This document shows, piece by piece, positions 44,460 through 52,120 of a DNA stretch of 64,000 nt. The position numbers and the translations under genes are program-made. Source of the DNA: Streptomyces fulvoviolaceus. Lineage in GTDB: Bacteria > Actinomycetota > Actinomycetes > Streptomycetales > Streptomycetaceae. The notes beneath the pieces are model-generated. The model made no database searches, had not been told where the DNA came from, and saw nothing but the letters and a program-made list of their open reading frames with translations. Location: the NCBI RefSeq assembly GCF_000718165.1, contig NZ_JOEY01000035.1:1-64000 (forward strand). Reading direction: 5' to 3'. Numbering within the stretch: the first letter of the stretch is position 1; the number at the start of each line of letters is the position of its first letter.

Positions 44460-44963
44460 ATGTCCCTGCAGCCACCCGCAGCAGTGCCCCTTCCGGCGAC
44501 CGTGGTCGAGATCGAGAGATCCCTCAGCCGTGTCACCTACCTGGCCGGCCGGGCCCGGCAGCACGAGCGCCTGATGTCCGTGGCCGGACTGCCCCTGGAC
44601 CGGGCAGCCGTGGCCATCCTGCGGCACATCGCCGAGAGTGAGCCGATGCGCCCCGGGGTGCTCGCGGTCCGGCTGTCCGTCGAGGCCTCCCATGTCACCC
44701 GGCAGCTGCGGCAGTTGGAGCAGGGCGGGTACGTGATCCGCATCGCGGACCCGGAGGACCGCCGGGCCCAGCGCATCCAGCTGACGGACCTCGGCATGGT
44801 GGCGGTCGAACGGGTACGGGAGGCGAGCCGCCGGGGCCTCGAGACGGCCCTGGTCGACTGGTCGTCCGAGGAGCTGGAACAGCTCGCCGCACTCTTCCGC
44901 AGGCTGGTCCACGACTTCGTAGCCCACGCCGAGGATCCGATCGACATCCCGTCCGCCCCCTGA
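44460..44963 (+). CDS. MarR-family transcriptional regulator
   Basis: 167 residues. Winged helix [29 protein letters not shown] (about residues 62-90) and wing [16 protein letters not shown]. The N-terminal helix has [37 protein letters not shown] precedes the ATG. Five copies of one operator motif lie before the dehydrogenase, marR itself and the exporter 3-4 kb away, giving a predicted local regulon for detoxifying and exporting an inducer compound. Confidence 0.9.
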   Translation: MSLQPPAAVPLPATVVEIERSLSRVTYLAGRARQHERLMSVAGLPLDRAAVAILRHIAESEPMRPGVLAVRLSVEASHVTRQLRQLEQGGYVIRIADPEDRRAQRIQLTDLGMVAVERVREASRRGLETALVDWSSEELEQLAALFRRLVHDFVAHAEDPIDIPSAP

Positions 44964-44996
44964 TCCAGCCAGGGCCCTCACACGAACGGTCGCGCC

Positions 44997-45716
44997 ATGT
45001 ACGGGAACCTCATCGAGCAGAAACCGTCGCCGCCCCGCGGGGACGGACAGCACCTCTTGGTCGTCGTCGACGATCCCCGGGAGACCGAACTGCTCGCCAC
45101 CACCCTGGGGTTGGCGGGCTACCGGGTCGGCACGGCGGGCAGTGGCGCCGAGGGGATGGCGCGCGTAGCGCAGCACCGTTTCGACCTGGTCGTCTGGGAC
45201 GCGGGCCTGCCGAACGCGGACGCCCTCGCGCGGGGCCGTCGTATGGCACCCGCGGACCGCCCCCCGCTGCTCTTCCTGGCCACCTGCGACTCCCTGCAGA
45301 CCCTCGTCCCCGAGCTCGGCCCGGAGCGGGCGGACTACGTCACCAAGCCCCTCCGGATCGCCGAGGTCCTGGTCAGGGTCCAGGTGCTGCTGGGGGACAG
45401 CCGCCCGGCTCGCCGCACGGACGTGCCCTGCTACGGCGACCTGCTCCTGGACGACGCCGCCTGCCGGGCCCGGCGCGGGCCCAGGCCGCTCGATCTCACC
45501 CCCGCCGAGTACCGGCTGCTGCGCCACCTGCTGGCCAACGCGGAGCATGTGCTGTCCAAGGAACAGATCTGCCGGTACGTCTGGGGCGACTTCCGCGGCG
45601 ACCAGGCCATCGAGAAGCTCGTCTCCCGACTGCGGCGCAAGGTGGACCAGGAGGAGCCCGCCCTGATCCACACCCGCCGCGGCTTCGGCTACTGGCTCGG
45701 CTGCGCCGACCGCTGA
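44997..45716 (+). CDS. OmpR-family response regulator (orphan)
   Basis: 239 residues. Receiver domain at about 20-130: acidic pair VVVDDPRE, phospho-acceptor Asp in VVWDAGLPNAD, conserved Thr in LFLATCDS, and Lys in YVTKPLRIAE. A winged-helix DNA-binding domain follows at about 140-235 (LTPAEYRLLRHLLANAEHVLSKEQI, SRLRRKVD, HTRRGFGYWLG). The first 18 residues are an extra tail. No kinase of the matching HisKA class is adjacent, so the partner is elsewhere. It is 33 bp downstream of marR and may be co-transcribed with it. Confidence 0.9.
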   Translation: MYGNLIEQKPSPPRGDGQHLLVVVDDPRETELLATTLGLAGYRVGTAGSGAEGMARVAQHRFDLVVWDAGLPNADALARGRRMAPADRPPLLFLATCDSLQTLVPELGPERADYVTKPLRIAEVLVRVQVLLGDSRPARRTDVPCYGDLLLDDAACRARRGPRPLDLTPAEYRLLRHLLANAEHVLSKEQICRYVWGDFRGDQAIEKLVSRLRRKVDQEEPALIHTRRGFGYWLGCADR

Positions 45717-45733
45717 CCCGCCATGTGAAGTGC

Positions 45734-45848
45734 GGTTCGGCAGCGCCCCCAAGGGGCGCGGGGCTGTGTCAATTTGCTGGCTCCGCCGCGCGGGCGCGAC
45801 CAGCCACAACGGACCCGCGGTCGATTCACCGGGCTTCCAGCGGAGCGC
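45734..45848. repeat. Dispersed intergenic repeat between convergent genes
   Basis: Begins with a GCGCCCC-CAA-GGGGCGC hairpin, then GGGGCTGTGTCAA, GGCTCCGCCGCG and GCGCGACCAGCC, as at 42988-43095. It lies between the convergent response-regulator and EamA genes and can serve as a bidirectional terminator. Confidence 0.7.
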
Positions 45849-46754
45849 TCACGTGCGCGAGGAGAGGATGCTCAGCGCGTTCGCGAGCACGACCGCCGTC
45901 ATTCCCGCCCACTCCGTCCAGTCCAGCGCCTGTCCGAGGACGATCCATCCGACCACGGCGGCCAGTACGGGATTGACGCTCATGAACAGGCCGAACGCCG
46001 GGGCCGGAAGCCGTCGCAGGGTGAACAGGTCGGCGAGGTACGGCACCGCCGAGGCCAGCACACCGGCGGCCACGGCACATCCGGCGGCGGTGAGGGTCGG
46101 CGGGTGCCGCACCGCGACGACGATCCCGACCGGCAGGAACATCAGGGCGGACACCCCGGCCGCGGCCGCCGACCCCTGCGCGCCCGGGACACGCCGGCCG
46201 ACCGTGCGGTTGAGGAGGATGTACGACGCCCAGCAGGCGGCGGCGAGCAGGGCCAGGCCCATTCCGAGATAGTCCGTGGAGGGCTGCGGCCGCATCAGGA
46301 CGACGACTCCGGCCACCGCGATCAGAGCACAACAGGCGTCCACCCGCCGCCGGGTCGCGGCCAGCGCGATGCTCAGCGGACCGAGGAACTCAAGCGTCAC
46401 AGCGAGACCCAGGCCGACCCGGTCGACGGCGGTGTACAGGGAGAGGTTCATCGTCCCGAACACCACGGCCAGCAGTAGCACCGGCCCCCACTGCCGCCGG
46501 GTGAAGGATGCGAGGCGCGGCCTGGCGACGGCGAACAGGACCAGCGCGGCGACGTACTGGCGCACCGCGACCACACCGACCGGCCCGAGCACGGGAAAGG
46601 CGAGGGACCCGATCGCGGCACCGGTCTGGTTGGACAGTCCGCTGCCGACCATGGTCGCGACTCCCGCGAGGCGTCCCCGGGGCGGCTGCGGGGCGGACGG
46701 GGGAGAGGTGCGCAGGCGGGGGGACGCGGTGGGGCGTGCGGAGGCTCCTGGCAT
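45849..46754 (-). CDS. EamA/RhtA-family exporter
   Basis: 301 residues with about ten hydrophobic helices arranged as two EamA repeats (for example VVAVRQYVAALVLFAVARPRL, VFGTMNLSLYTAVDRVGLGLAVTLEFLGPL, and LLAAACWASYILLNRTVGRR, FGLFMSVNPVLAAVVGWIVLGQALDWTEW). The AIDRVGLGLAVTLEFLGPL-type segment is characteristic of RhtA, which exports threonine/homoserine. Divergent from a LysR regulator, its likely controller. The N-terminal 30 residues are Pro/Ser-rich, and an alternative start at 46652 is possible. Confidence 0.87.
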   Translation of the reverse strand: MPGASARPTASPRLRTSPPSAPQPPRGRLAGVATMVGSGLSNQTGAAIGSLAFPVLGPVGVVAVRQYVAALVLFAVARPRLASFTRRQWGPVLLLAVVFGTMNLSLYTAVDRVGLGLAVTLEFLGPLSIALAATRRRVDACCALIAVAGVVVLMRPQPSTDYLGMGLALLAAACWASYILLNRTVGRRVPGAQGSAAAAGVSALMFLPVGIVVAVRHPPTLTAAGCAVAAGVLASAVPYLADLFTLRRLPAPAFGLFMSVNPVLAAVVGWIVLGQALDWTEWAGMTAVVLANALSILSSRT

Positions 46755-46822
46755 GGTCCGATCGTGCGCCGCTCCGGCGGATACGCAAAATGCATCACTG
46801 GGACTATCTATACGCTGTGGTC

Positions 46823-47695
46823 ATGGATGCTTCGGTGGGGCTTTCGGTGGGGCTCAAGCAGCTGCGCTGTCTCGTCGCGATCGTCGACGAGGGCACCTTC
46901 ACCGACGCGGCCGCCGCCCTCGGTGTCTCCCAGGCCGCTGTCTCGCGCACCCTGGCCTCCCTCGAACAGGCCCTGGGTGTACGGCTGCTCAGGCGGACCT
47001 CCCGCGAAGTGACCCCGACGGGCACCGGGCTGCGGGTGGTGGCCCGCGCCCGGCGGGTGCTCGCCGAGGTGGACGACCTGGTCCGGGACGCCCTGTCGGG
47101 CCACGCCCAGCTGCGTGTCGGGTACGCCTGGGCGGCGCTCGGCCGGCACACGCTCGCCTTCCAGCGCCGCTGGAGTGCGGCGCACCCGGAGACGGAGCTG
47201 CACCTGGTACGGGCCAACTCGGCCTCGGCCGGCCTGGCGGAAGGCGCCTGCGACCTGTCCGTCGTACGCCGTCCCCTGGACGACAGGCGGTTCGAGTCGG
47301 CCATCGTCGGGCTCGAGCGGCGGCTGTGCGCGATGGCCGCCGACGATCCGCTGGCCCGCCGCCGCTCGGTCCGGCTGGCCGATCTCACCGGGCGCACCCT
47401 GCTGGTCGACCGTCGTACCGGCACCACGACTCCGCAATTGTGGCCGCCGGAGACCCGGCCGGCCGTCGACGAGACCCATGATGTGGACGACTGGCTCACC
47501 GTGATCTCCACGGGCCGGTGCGTCGGGATCACCGCGGAGTCGACGGCCAACCAGTATCCGCGGCCCGGCGTCGTCTACCGGCCGGTGCGGGACGCCGAGC
47601 CGATCGCCGTACGGCTCGCCTGGTGGCGGGACGATCCGCACCCCGCCGCGCAGGCCGTACTGGAACTGCTCACCTCGCTCTATCGCGAGGGGTGA
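46823..47695 (+). CDS. LysR-family transcriptional regulator
   Basis: 290 residues. HTH at about 10-68 (LKQLRCLVAIVDEGTFTDAAAALGVSQAAVSRTLASLEQALGV is the classical form), and a substrate-binding domain from about 90 (LRVGYAWAALGRHTLAFQRRW, ACDLSVVRRPLDD, ISTGRCVGITAEST). No Shine-Dalgarno is visible before ATG 46823, but TATACG (46809-46814) ends 8 nt upstream, which would place the transcription start at or next to the ATG, a leaderless mRNA. Divergent from the EamA exporter gene. Confidence 0.88.
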   Translation: MDASVGLSVGLKQLRCLVAIVDEGTFTDAAAALGVSQAAVSRTLASLEQALGVRLLRRTSREVTPTGTGLRVVARARRVLAEVDDLVRDALSGHAQLRVGYAWAALGRHTLAFQRRWSAAHPETELHLVRANSASAGLAEGACDLSVVRRPLDDRRFESAIVGLERRLCAMAADDPLARRRSVRLADLTGRTLLVDRRTGTTTPQLWPPETRPAVDETHDVDDWLTVISTGRCVGITAESTANQYPRPGVVYRPVRDAEPIAVRLAWWRDDPHPAAQAVLELLTSLYREG

Positions 47696-47729
47696 TCGCA
47701 GGCATCGCGCCTGCAATACAGCGGACAAA

Positions 47730-47741
47730 ATTGTTGACAAT
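47730..47741. promoter_or_regulatory. GntR/FCD-type operator overlapping promoter
   Basis: ATTGTTGACAAT has 5-bp inverted arms around TG and includes a TTGACA -35 box (47734-47739). ATTGTTGACAAA at 52045-52056, before the symporter gene, matches at 11 of 12 positions. FadR-type regulators bind TTGTnnACAA-like sites. Both ends of the gallate-type operon therefore carry the same site, consistent with control by the GntR protein encoded at 47793. Confidence 0.65.
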
Positions 47742-47792
47742 CTTGTTTGGCTAGATTTAGGTTCGACAGGCACTCACTCAGGGAGGGCAACG

Positions 47793-48443
47793 ATGCCGAA
47801 AGAAGCCCGTCCGAGCACCGGAGAGCAGGCCAAGCAGCATGCGTTCGCGCAGCTGCGGCAGGCGATCCTGCACGGCGACATGGCACCGGCGCAGCGGCTG
47901 GTGGAGAACGAACTCGCCGAGCAGTTCGGTGTGACACGGGCCAGCATCCGTGCGGCACTGATCGATCTGGAGGCCCAGGGCCTCGTCGAGCGGATCCGTA
48001 ACCGTGGTTCACGGGTGCGGGTGGTGACCGTGGAGGAAGCGGTCGCCATCACCGAGTGCCGCATGGTCCTCGAAGGACTGTGCGCGGCGAAGGCGGCCAC
48101 CCTGGCCAGCGACGAGCAGCTCGCCGAGCTCACGGAACTGGGCACGGCGATGACCAAGGCCGTGGCCGACGGCGAGCCGATGACCTACTCCGAACTCAAC
48201 CAGCAACTGCACGCCAAGGTCCGGGAGTTCTCCGGCCAGCAGACGGCCGTGGATCTGCTGGAGCGCCTCAATGCCCAACTGGTGCGCCACCGCTTCCAGT
48301 TGGCGCTGCGGCCGGGGCGTCCGCAGCACTCCCTGAACGAGCATCTGGCCATGATCGAGACGATCAGGTCCAGGGACCCGCAGGCAGCCGAGAAGGCCGT
48401 CCGCGCCCACCTCACCAGCGTGATCGAGGCGCTGCGCAACTGA
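47793..48443 (+). CDS. GntR-family transcriptional regulator (FadR/FCD)
   Basis: 216 residues. Winged helix at about 15-75 (QLRQAILHGDMAPAQRLVENELAEQFGVTRASIRAALIDLEAQGLV is the family pattern), and an all-helical FCD effector domain with metal/carboxylate-binding residues (ECRMVLEGLCAAKAA, ELNQQLHAKVREFS, NEHLAMIETIRSRD). FCD proteins bind organic acids. AGGGAGG precedes the ATG. First gene of, or just upstream of, the galB-galC-galD-dioxygenase operon; the gap to galB is 57 bp. Confidence 0.92.
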   Translation: MPKEARPSTGEQAKQHAFAQLRQAILHGDMAPAQRLVENELAEQFGVTRASIRAALIDLEAQGLVERIRNRGSRVRVVTVEEAVAITECRMVLEGLCAAKAATLASDEQLAELTELGTAMTKAVADGEPMTYSELNQQLHAKVREFSGQQTAVDLLERLNAQLVRHRFQLALRPGRPQHSLNEHLAMIETIRSRDPQAAEKAVRAHLTSVIEALRN

Positions 48444-48500
48444 GCCGCAGCGCGCCACACGCGGGGGCGGGCGCCCACCTGTCACCAAGGAGAGTTCAGC

Positions 48501-49250
48501 ATGACCCAGGCCAACGCGCCCGCCACCCCACGATCGACTCTCGTCGTCACCGCGCACGCCGGGGATTTCGTGTGGCGCGCGGGCGGCGCCATCGCCCTGG
48601 CCGCCTCCCGCGGGGAGAAGGTCACCATCGCCTGTCTGACCTTCGGCGAGCGCGGTGAGTCCGCCAAGGCGTGGCGCGAGGGCAAGAAGCTGGACGAGAT
48701 CAAGGCGATACGCCGGGACGAGGCCGAGCGTGCCGCGGCCACCCTCGGCGCCGAGGTCCGCTTCTTCGACGCCGGCGACTACCCGCTCGTCCCCAGCGCC
48801 GAGTTGACCGACCGGCTCGTCGCCGTCTATCGCGAGACCCAGCCGGACGTCGTGCTCACCCACCCGGTCGAGGACCCGTACAACGGCGACCACCCGGCCG
48901 CCAACCGCATGGCCCTGGAGGCCCGCGTCCTCGCCCAGGCCATCGGCTACCCGGGCGAGGGGGAGATCATCGGCGCCCCGCCGGTCTTCTACTTCGAGCC
49001 GCACCAGCCCGAGATGAGCGGCTTCAAGCCCGAGGTCCTGCTCGACATCACCGAGGTGTGGGACACCAAGCGCAAGGCGATGGAGTGCCTCGGCGCCCAG
49101 CAGCACCTGTGGGACTACTACACCGACCTCGCCGTGCGCCGCGGAGTCCAGCTCAAGCGCAACGCCGGCCCCAACCTGGGCCTGACCCACAAGACCATGG
49201 CCGAGGCGTACATGCGCCCCTACCCGCAGATCGCGAAGGAGCTGGCATGA
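48501..49250 (+). CDS. galB: 4-oxalomesaconate hydratase (PIG-L family)
   Basis: 249 residues. PIG-L/LmbE-type metalloprotein fold but with the GalB form of the first motif: TAHAGDFVWRAGGAIALA in place of AHPDD. THPVEDPYNGDHPAANRMA provides the other metal ligands. In Pseudomonas putida GalB hydrates 4-oxalomesaconate to 4-carboxy-4-hydroxy-2-oxoadipate, and it is the only hydratase of this fold in the pathway. AAGGAGAG precedes the ATG. Its stop overlaps the start of the aldolase gene (ATGA). Confidence 0.9.
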   Translation: MTQANAPATPRSTLVVTAHAGDFVWRAGGAIALAASRGEKVTIACLTFGERGESAKAWREGKKLDEIKAIRRDEAERAAATLGAEVRFFDAGDYPLVPSAELTDRLVAVYRETQPDVVLTHPVEDPYNGDHPAANRMALEARVLAQAIGYPGEGEIIGAPPVFYFEPHQPEMSGFKPEVLLDITEVWDTKRKAMECLGAQQHLWDYYTDLAVRRGVQLKRNAGPNLGLTHKTMAEAYMRPYPQIAKELA

Positions 49251-49951
49251 GCGGCGTGATCGTCACCAACCCACCGAAGGCGGAACTGAAGGACGTCGAC
49301 GCGCTGGCCGGTTACGGCGTGGCGACGGTGAGCGAGGCCATGGGCCGAACCGGCCTGCTCGGCCCGGAAGTTCGGCCCGTCCAGCAGGGCGTACGGGTCG
49401 CGGGTACGGCCGTCACCGTGCTCAGCTGGCCCGGCGACAACCTCATGATCCACGCCGCCGTCGAGCAGTGCGGCGAGGGTGACATCCTGGTCGTCACCAC
49501 CACCTCGCCCTGCACGGACGGCCTGTTCGGCGAGCTGTTCGCGACCGCCCTCCAGCAGCGCGGCGTTCGTGGCGTCGTGATGAACACGGGCATCCGCGAC
49601 ACCCAGGAGCTGCGGGACATGGGCTTCGCCGCCTGGTCCCGGGCCGTCTCCTCGCAGGGCACGGTCAAGGCCACCGGCGGTTCGGTCAACGTGCCGATCG
49701 CCATCGACGGCCAGGTGATCCGCCCCGGCGACGTGATCCTCGCCGACGACGACGGAGTCGTGGTCGTCCCGCGTGAGCGCGCCCGCGAGACGGTGGAGAA
49801 GTCCGAGGCCCGCGAGGCGAAGGAGGCCGCCACCCGCGCCGCCTTCATCGGCGGCCAACTCGGTCTGGACCGCTACGGGTTGAGGGACACGCTCAAGCGG
49901 CTCGGCGTCGAGTACCGGACGTACGAGGAGTACGCGGGGGAGCGGTCGTGA
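49247..49951 (+). CDS. galC: 4-carboxy-4-hydroxy-2-oxoadipate aldolase
   Basis: 234 residues of the RraA-like/HMG-CHA aldolase family (LigK, GalC, ProA). Visible: YGVATVSEAMGRTGLLGPEVRPV at the start, GGVxNTGIRDTQELRDMGFAAWSR-type segment (here VMNTGIRDTQELRDMG) with the metal-binding Asp, and the VNVPIAIDGQVIRPGDVILADDDGVVVVP loop. It splits 4-carboxy-4-hydroxy-2-oxoadipate to pyruvate and oxaloacetate and can decarboxylate oxaloacetate. Overlaps galB by 4 bp and the next gene by 4 bp (GTGA). Confidence 0.9.
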   Translation: MSGVIVTNPPKAELKDVDALAGYGVATVSEAMGRTGLLGPEVRPVQQGVRVAGTAVTVLSWPGDNLMIHAAVEQCGEGDILVVTTTSPCTDGLFGELFATALQQRGVRGVVMNTGIRDTQELRDMGFAAWSRAVSSQGTVKATGGSVNVPIAIDGQVIRPGDVILADDDGVVVVPRERARETVEKSEAREAKEAATRAAFIGGQLGLDRYGLRDTLKRLGVEYRTYEEYAGERS

Positions 49952-51060
49952 CCCCCGTGCCCGAGGAGGTGCGCTGCCTGCTGATGCGGGGCGGCACCTC
50001 CAAGGGCGCCTACTTCCTCGCCGACGACCTGCCCGCCGAACCGGCCCTGCGCGACGCGCTGTTGCTGCGCATCATGGGCAGCCCGGACGAGCGGCAGATC
50101 GACGGCCTGGGCGGTGCGCACCCGCTGACCAGCAAGGTGGCCGTGGTCTCGCCCTCGGCCGATCCGCGCGCCGACGTCGACTACCTCTTCCTCCAAGTGG
50201 TCGTCGACAAGCCCGAGGTGAGCGACCGTCAGAACTGCGGGAACATCCTCGCCGGTATCGGCCCGTTCGCCGTCGAGCGCGGGCTGGTCCCGGCGGGGGA
50301 GAGGGAGACCTCGGTCCGTATCCGCATGGTCAACACCGGCGACTACGCGACGGCGACCTTCCCGACCCCCGGCGGCCGCGTCGACTACACGGGAGACGCG
50401 GAGATCTCGGGCGTGCCGGGGACGGCCGCGCCGGTGGTCATCGAGTTCCCGCCGAGCGCGAACCCGCTGCTGCCCACCGGCAGCGTCCGGGACGACATCG
50501 ACGGCGTGCAGGTGACCTGCGTGGACAACGGCATGCCGACGGTCCTCGTCGAGGCCACCGCCCTCAAGGTCACCGGCTACGAGTCGCCCCGCGACCTGGA
50601 GGAGGACCTCGCCCTCGCCGACCGGCTCCGCACGATCCGCCTCAAGGCGGGCCGGCTGATGGGCCTCGGCGACGTCTCGGACGCCACCGTGCCCAAGCTC
50701 ACGCTGCTCGCCGAGCCCCGCGACGGCGGCGCGGTCACCACCCGCACCTTCATCCCGGTGCGCTGCCACACCTCGATCGGCGTGCTGGGCGCGGCCAGCG
50801 TGGCCGCCGGCCTGCGGATCGAAGGCAGCGTGGGTGCGGAGCTTGCGCAGATTGATCCCGACAGTGACCGAGTTCGCATAGAACATCCCACCGGATTCCT
50901 GGACATCGAAAGCAGCCTCGAACCCGCCGCGGACGGCCTGCCCTCCGCCCGCCGTACCGCCGTGGTCCGTACGGCCCGCAAGATCTTCGACGGCACCGTC
51001 TTCCCCCGGTCCGCCGAGACGGCCCCGATCCCCCCGCACCCCCAAGGAGGTCAACGATGA
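49948..51060 (+). CDS. galD: 4-oxalomesaconate tautomerase (PrpF-like)
   Basis: 370 residues of the PrpF/DAP-epimerase fold. N-terminal RCLLMRGGTSKGAYFLADDLP, IDGLGGAHPLTSKVAVVSPS, DRQNCGNILAGIGPFAVE (catalytic Cys region) and RTFIPVRCHTSIGVLGA (second Cys) are the GalD/PrpF pattern. GalD converts the keto form of 4-oxalomesaconate into the enol form used by GalB. GTG start overlaps galC; its stop overlaps the dioxygenase start. The order galB-galC-galD argues strongly for a gallate or protocatechuate 4,5-cleavage lower pathway. Confidence 0.88.
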   Translation: MTPVPEEVRCLLMRGGTSKGAYFLADDLPAEPALRDALLLRIMGSPDERQIDGLGGAHPLTSKVAVVSPSADPRADVDYLFLQVVVDKPEVSDRQNCGNILAGIGPFAVERGLVPAGERETSVRIRMVNTGDYATATFPTPGGRVDYTGDAEISGVPGTAAPVVIEFPPSANPLLPTGSVRDDIDGVQVTCVDNGMPTVLVEATALKVTGYESPRDLEEDLALADRLRTIRLKAGRLMGLGDVSDATVPKLTLLAEPRDGGAVTTRTFIPVRCHTSIGVLGAASVAAGLRIEGSVGAELAQIDPDSDRVRIEHPTGFLDIESSLEPAADGLPSARRTAVVRTARKIFDGTVFPRSAETAPIPPHPQGGQR

Positions 51061-52007
51061 CTCCGCCGCTCGGCGACATCGCCCACATCGGCCACGCCCA
51101 GCTCTTCACCCCGGACCTGGACGCCAGTGTCGCCTTCTTCACCGACTATCTGGGGCTCACCGTCAACGGGCAGGACGGCGACACGGTCTATCTGCGGACC
51201 TTCGACGACTACGAGCACCACAGCCTGGTGCTCACCGCCCGCGAGCAGCCCGGCCTCGGCCGGCTCGCCCTGCGCACCTCCAGCGAGGAGGCCCTGTACC
51301 GCCGTATCAAGGCGATCGAGGAGGCGGGCGGCACCGGCAAGTGGGTCGAGGACGAACCCGGCCTCGGCAAGCTGTACCTCACCACCGACCCGGACGGCCA
51401 CGAGCACGCTCTGTACTGGGAGAGCGAGCACTACCGGGCTCCCGAGGAGCTCAGGCCCGCGTTGAAGAACCAGCCGCAGGCCAAGCCGAACCGGGGCGTG
51501 GGCGTTCGGCGCCTGGACCACATCAACTTCCTCGCCGCCGATGTGCTCGCCAACTCCGAGTTCCAGCAGAACGTGTTGGGAGCCCGGCCGACGGAGCAGA
51601 TCAGGCTGGACACGGGGAAGATCGCGGCGCGCTGGCTGACGTACACGAACAAGTCGTACGACGTCGTCTACACCTCGGACTGGACCGGTGCCGAAGGGCG
51701 CCTGCACCACATCGCCTTCGCGACCGACACCCGCGAGGACATCCTGCGCGCGGCCGATCTCGCCATCGACAGCGGTGTGTTCATCGAGACCGGACCGCAC
51801 AAGCACGCCATCCAGCAGACGTTCTTCCTGTACGTCTACGAGCCCGGTGGCAACCGCATCGAGCTGTGCAACCCGCTCACCCGGCTCGTGCTGGCGCCGG
51901 ACTGGCCGCTCATCACGTGGACCGAGGAGGAGCGGAAGAAGGGGCAGGCCTGGGGCCTGAAGACCATCGAGTCCTTCCACACGCACGGGACCCCGCCGGT
52001 CGGCTGA
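51057..52007 (+). CDS. VOC-family extradiol ring-cleavage dioxygenase
   Basis: 316 residues, two VOC modules as in type I catechol 2,3-dioxygenases. The first begins IAHIGHAQLFTPDLDASVAFF; the second carries the iron ligands: His in RRLDHINFLAAD (about residue 153), His in GRLHHIAFATD (about residue 220), and Glu in GNRIELCNP (about residue 266), with HKHAIQQTFFLYVYEP before it. The operon context (galB, galC, galD) requires an enzyme producing 4-oxalomesaconate; gallate dioxygenases known for this step belong to the unrelated LigB superfamily, and no such gene is here. Its substrate could be gallate or another trihydroxylated aromatic acid. Confidence 0.88.
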   Translation: MTPPLGDIAHIGHAQLFTPDLDASVAFFTDYLGLTVNGQDGDTVYLRTFDDYEHHSLVLTAREQPGLGRLALRTSSEEALYRRIKAIEEAGGTGKWVEDEPGLGKLYLTTDPDGHEHALYWESEHYRAPEELRPALKNQPQAKPNRGVGVRRLDHINFLAADVLANSEFQQNVLGARPTEQIRLDTGKIAARWLTYTNKSYDVVYTSDWTGAEGRLHHIAFATDTREDILRAADLAIDSGVFIETGPHKHAIQQTFFLYVYEPGGNRIELCNPLTRLVLAPDWPLITWTEEERKKGQAWGLKTIESFHTHGTPPVG

Positions 52008-52044
52008 ATCGGCGCAGGAGCCACCCGCCAGCATTGTCGATGAG

Positions 52045-52056
52045 ATTGTTGACAAA
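52045..52056. promoter_or_regulatory. GntR/FCD-type operator upstream of symporter gene
   Basis: ATTGTTGACAAA repeats the site at 47730-47741 and is followed by a second partial copy (ATGTTGACTC, about 52057-52066). It lies 65 bp before the MFS start and contains a TTGACA box, so the symporter probably has its own promoter under the same GntR. Confidence 0.6.
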
Positions 52057-52120
52057 AATGTTGACTCTTGATGGGTGGCTCCTTAGCGTCTAGCCCACCA
52101 AGCACGAGAGGTAACCAACG

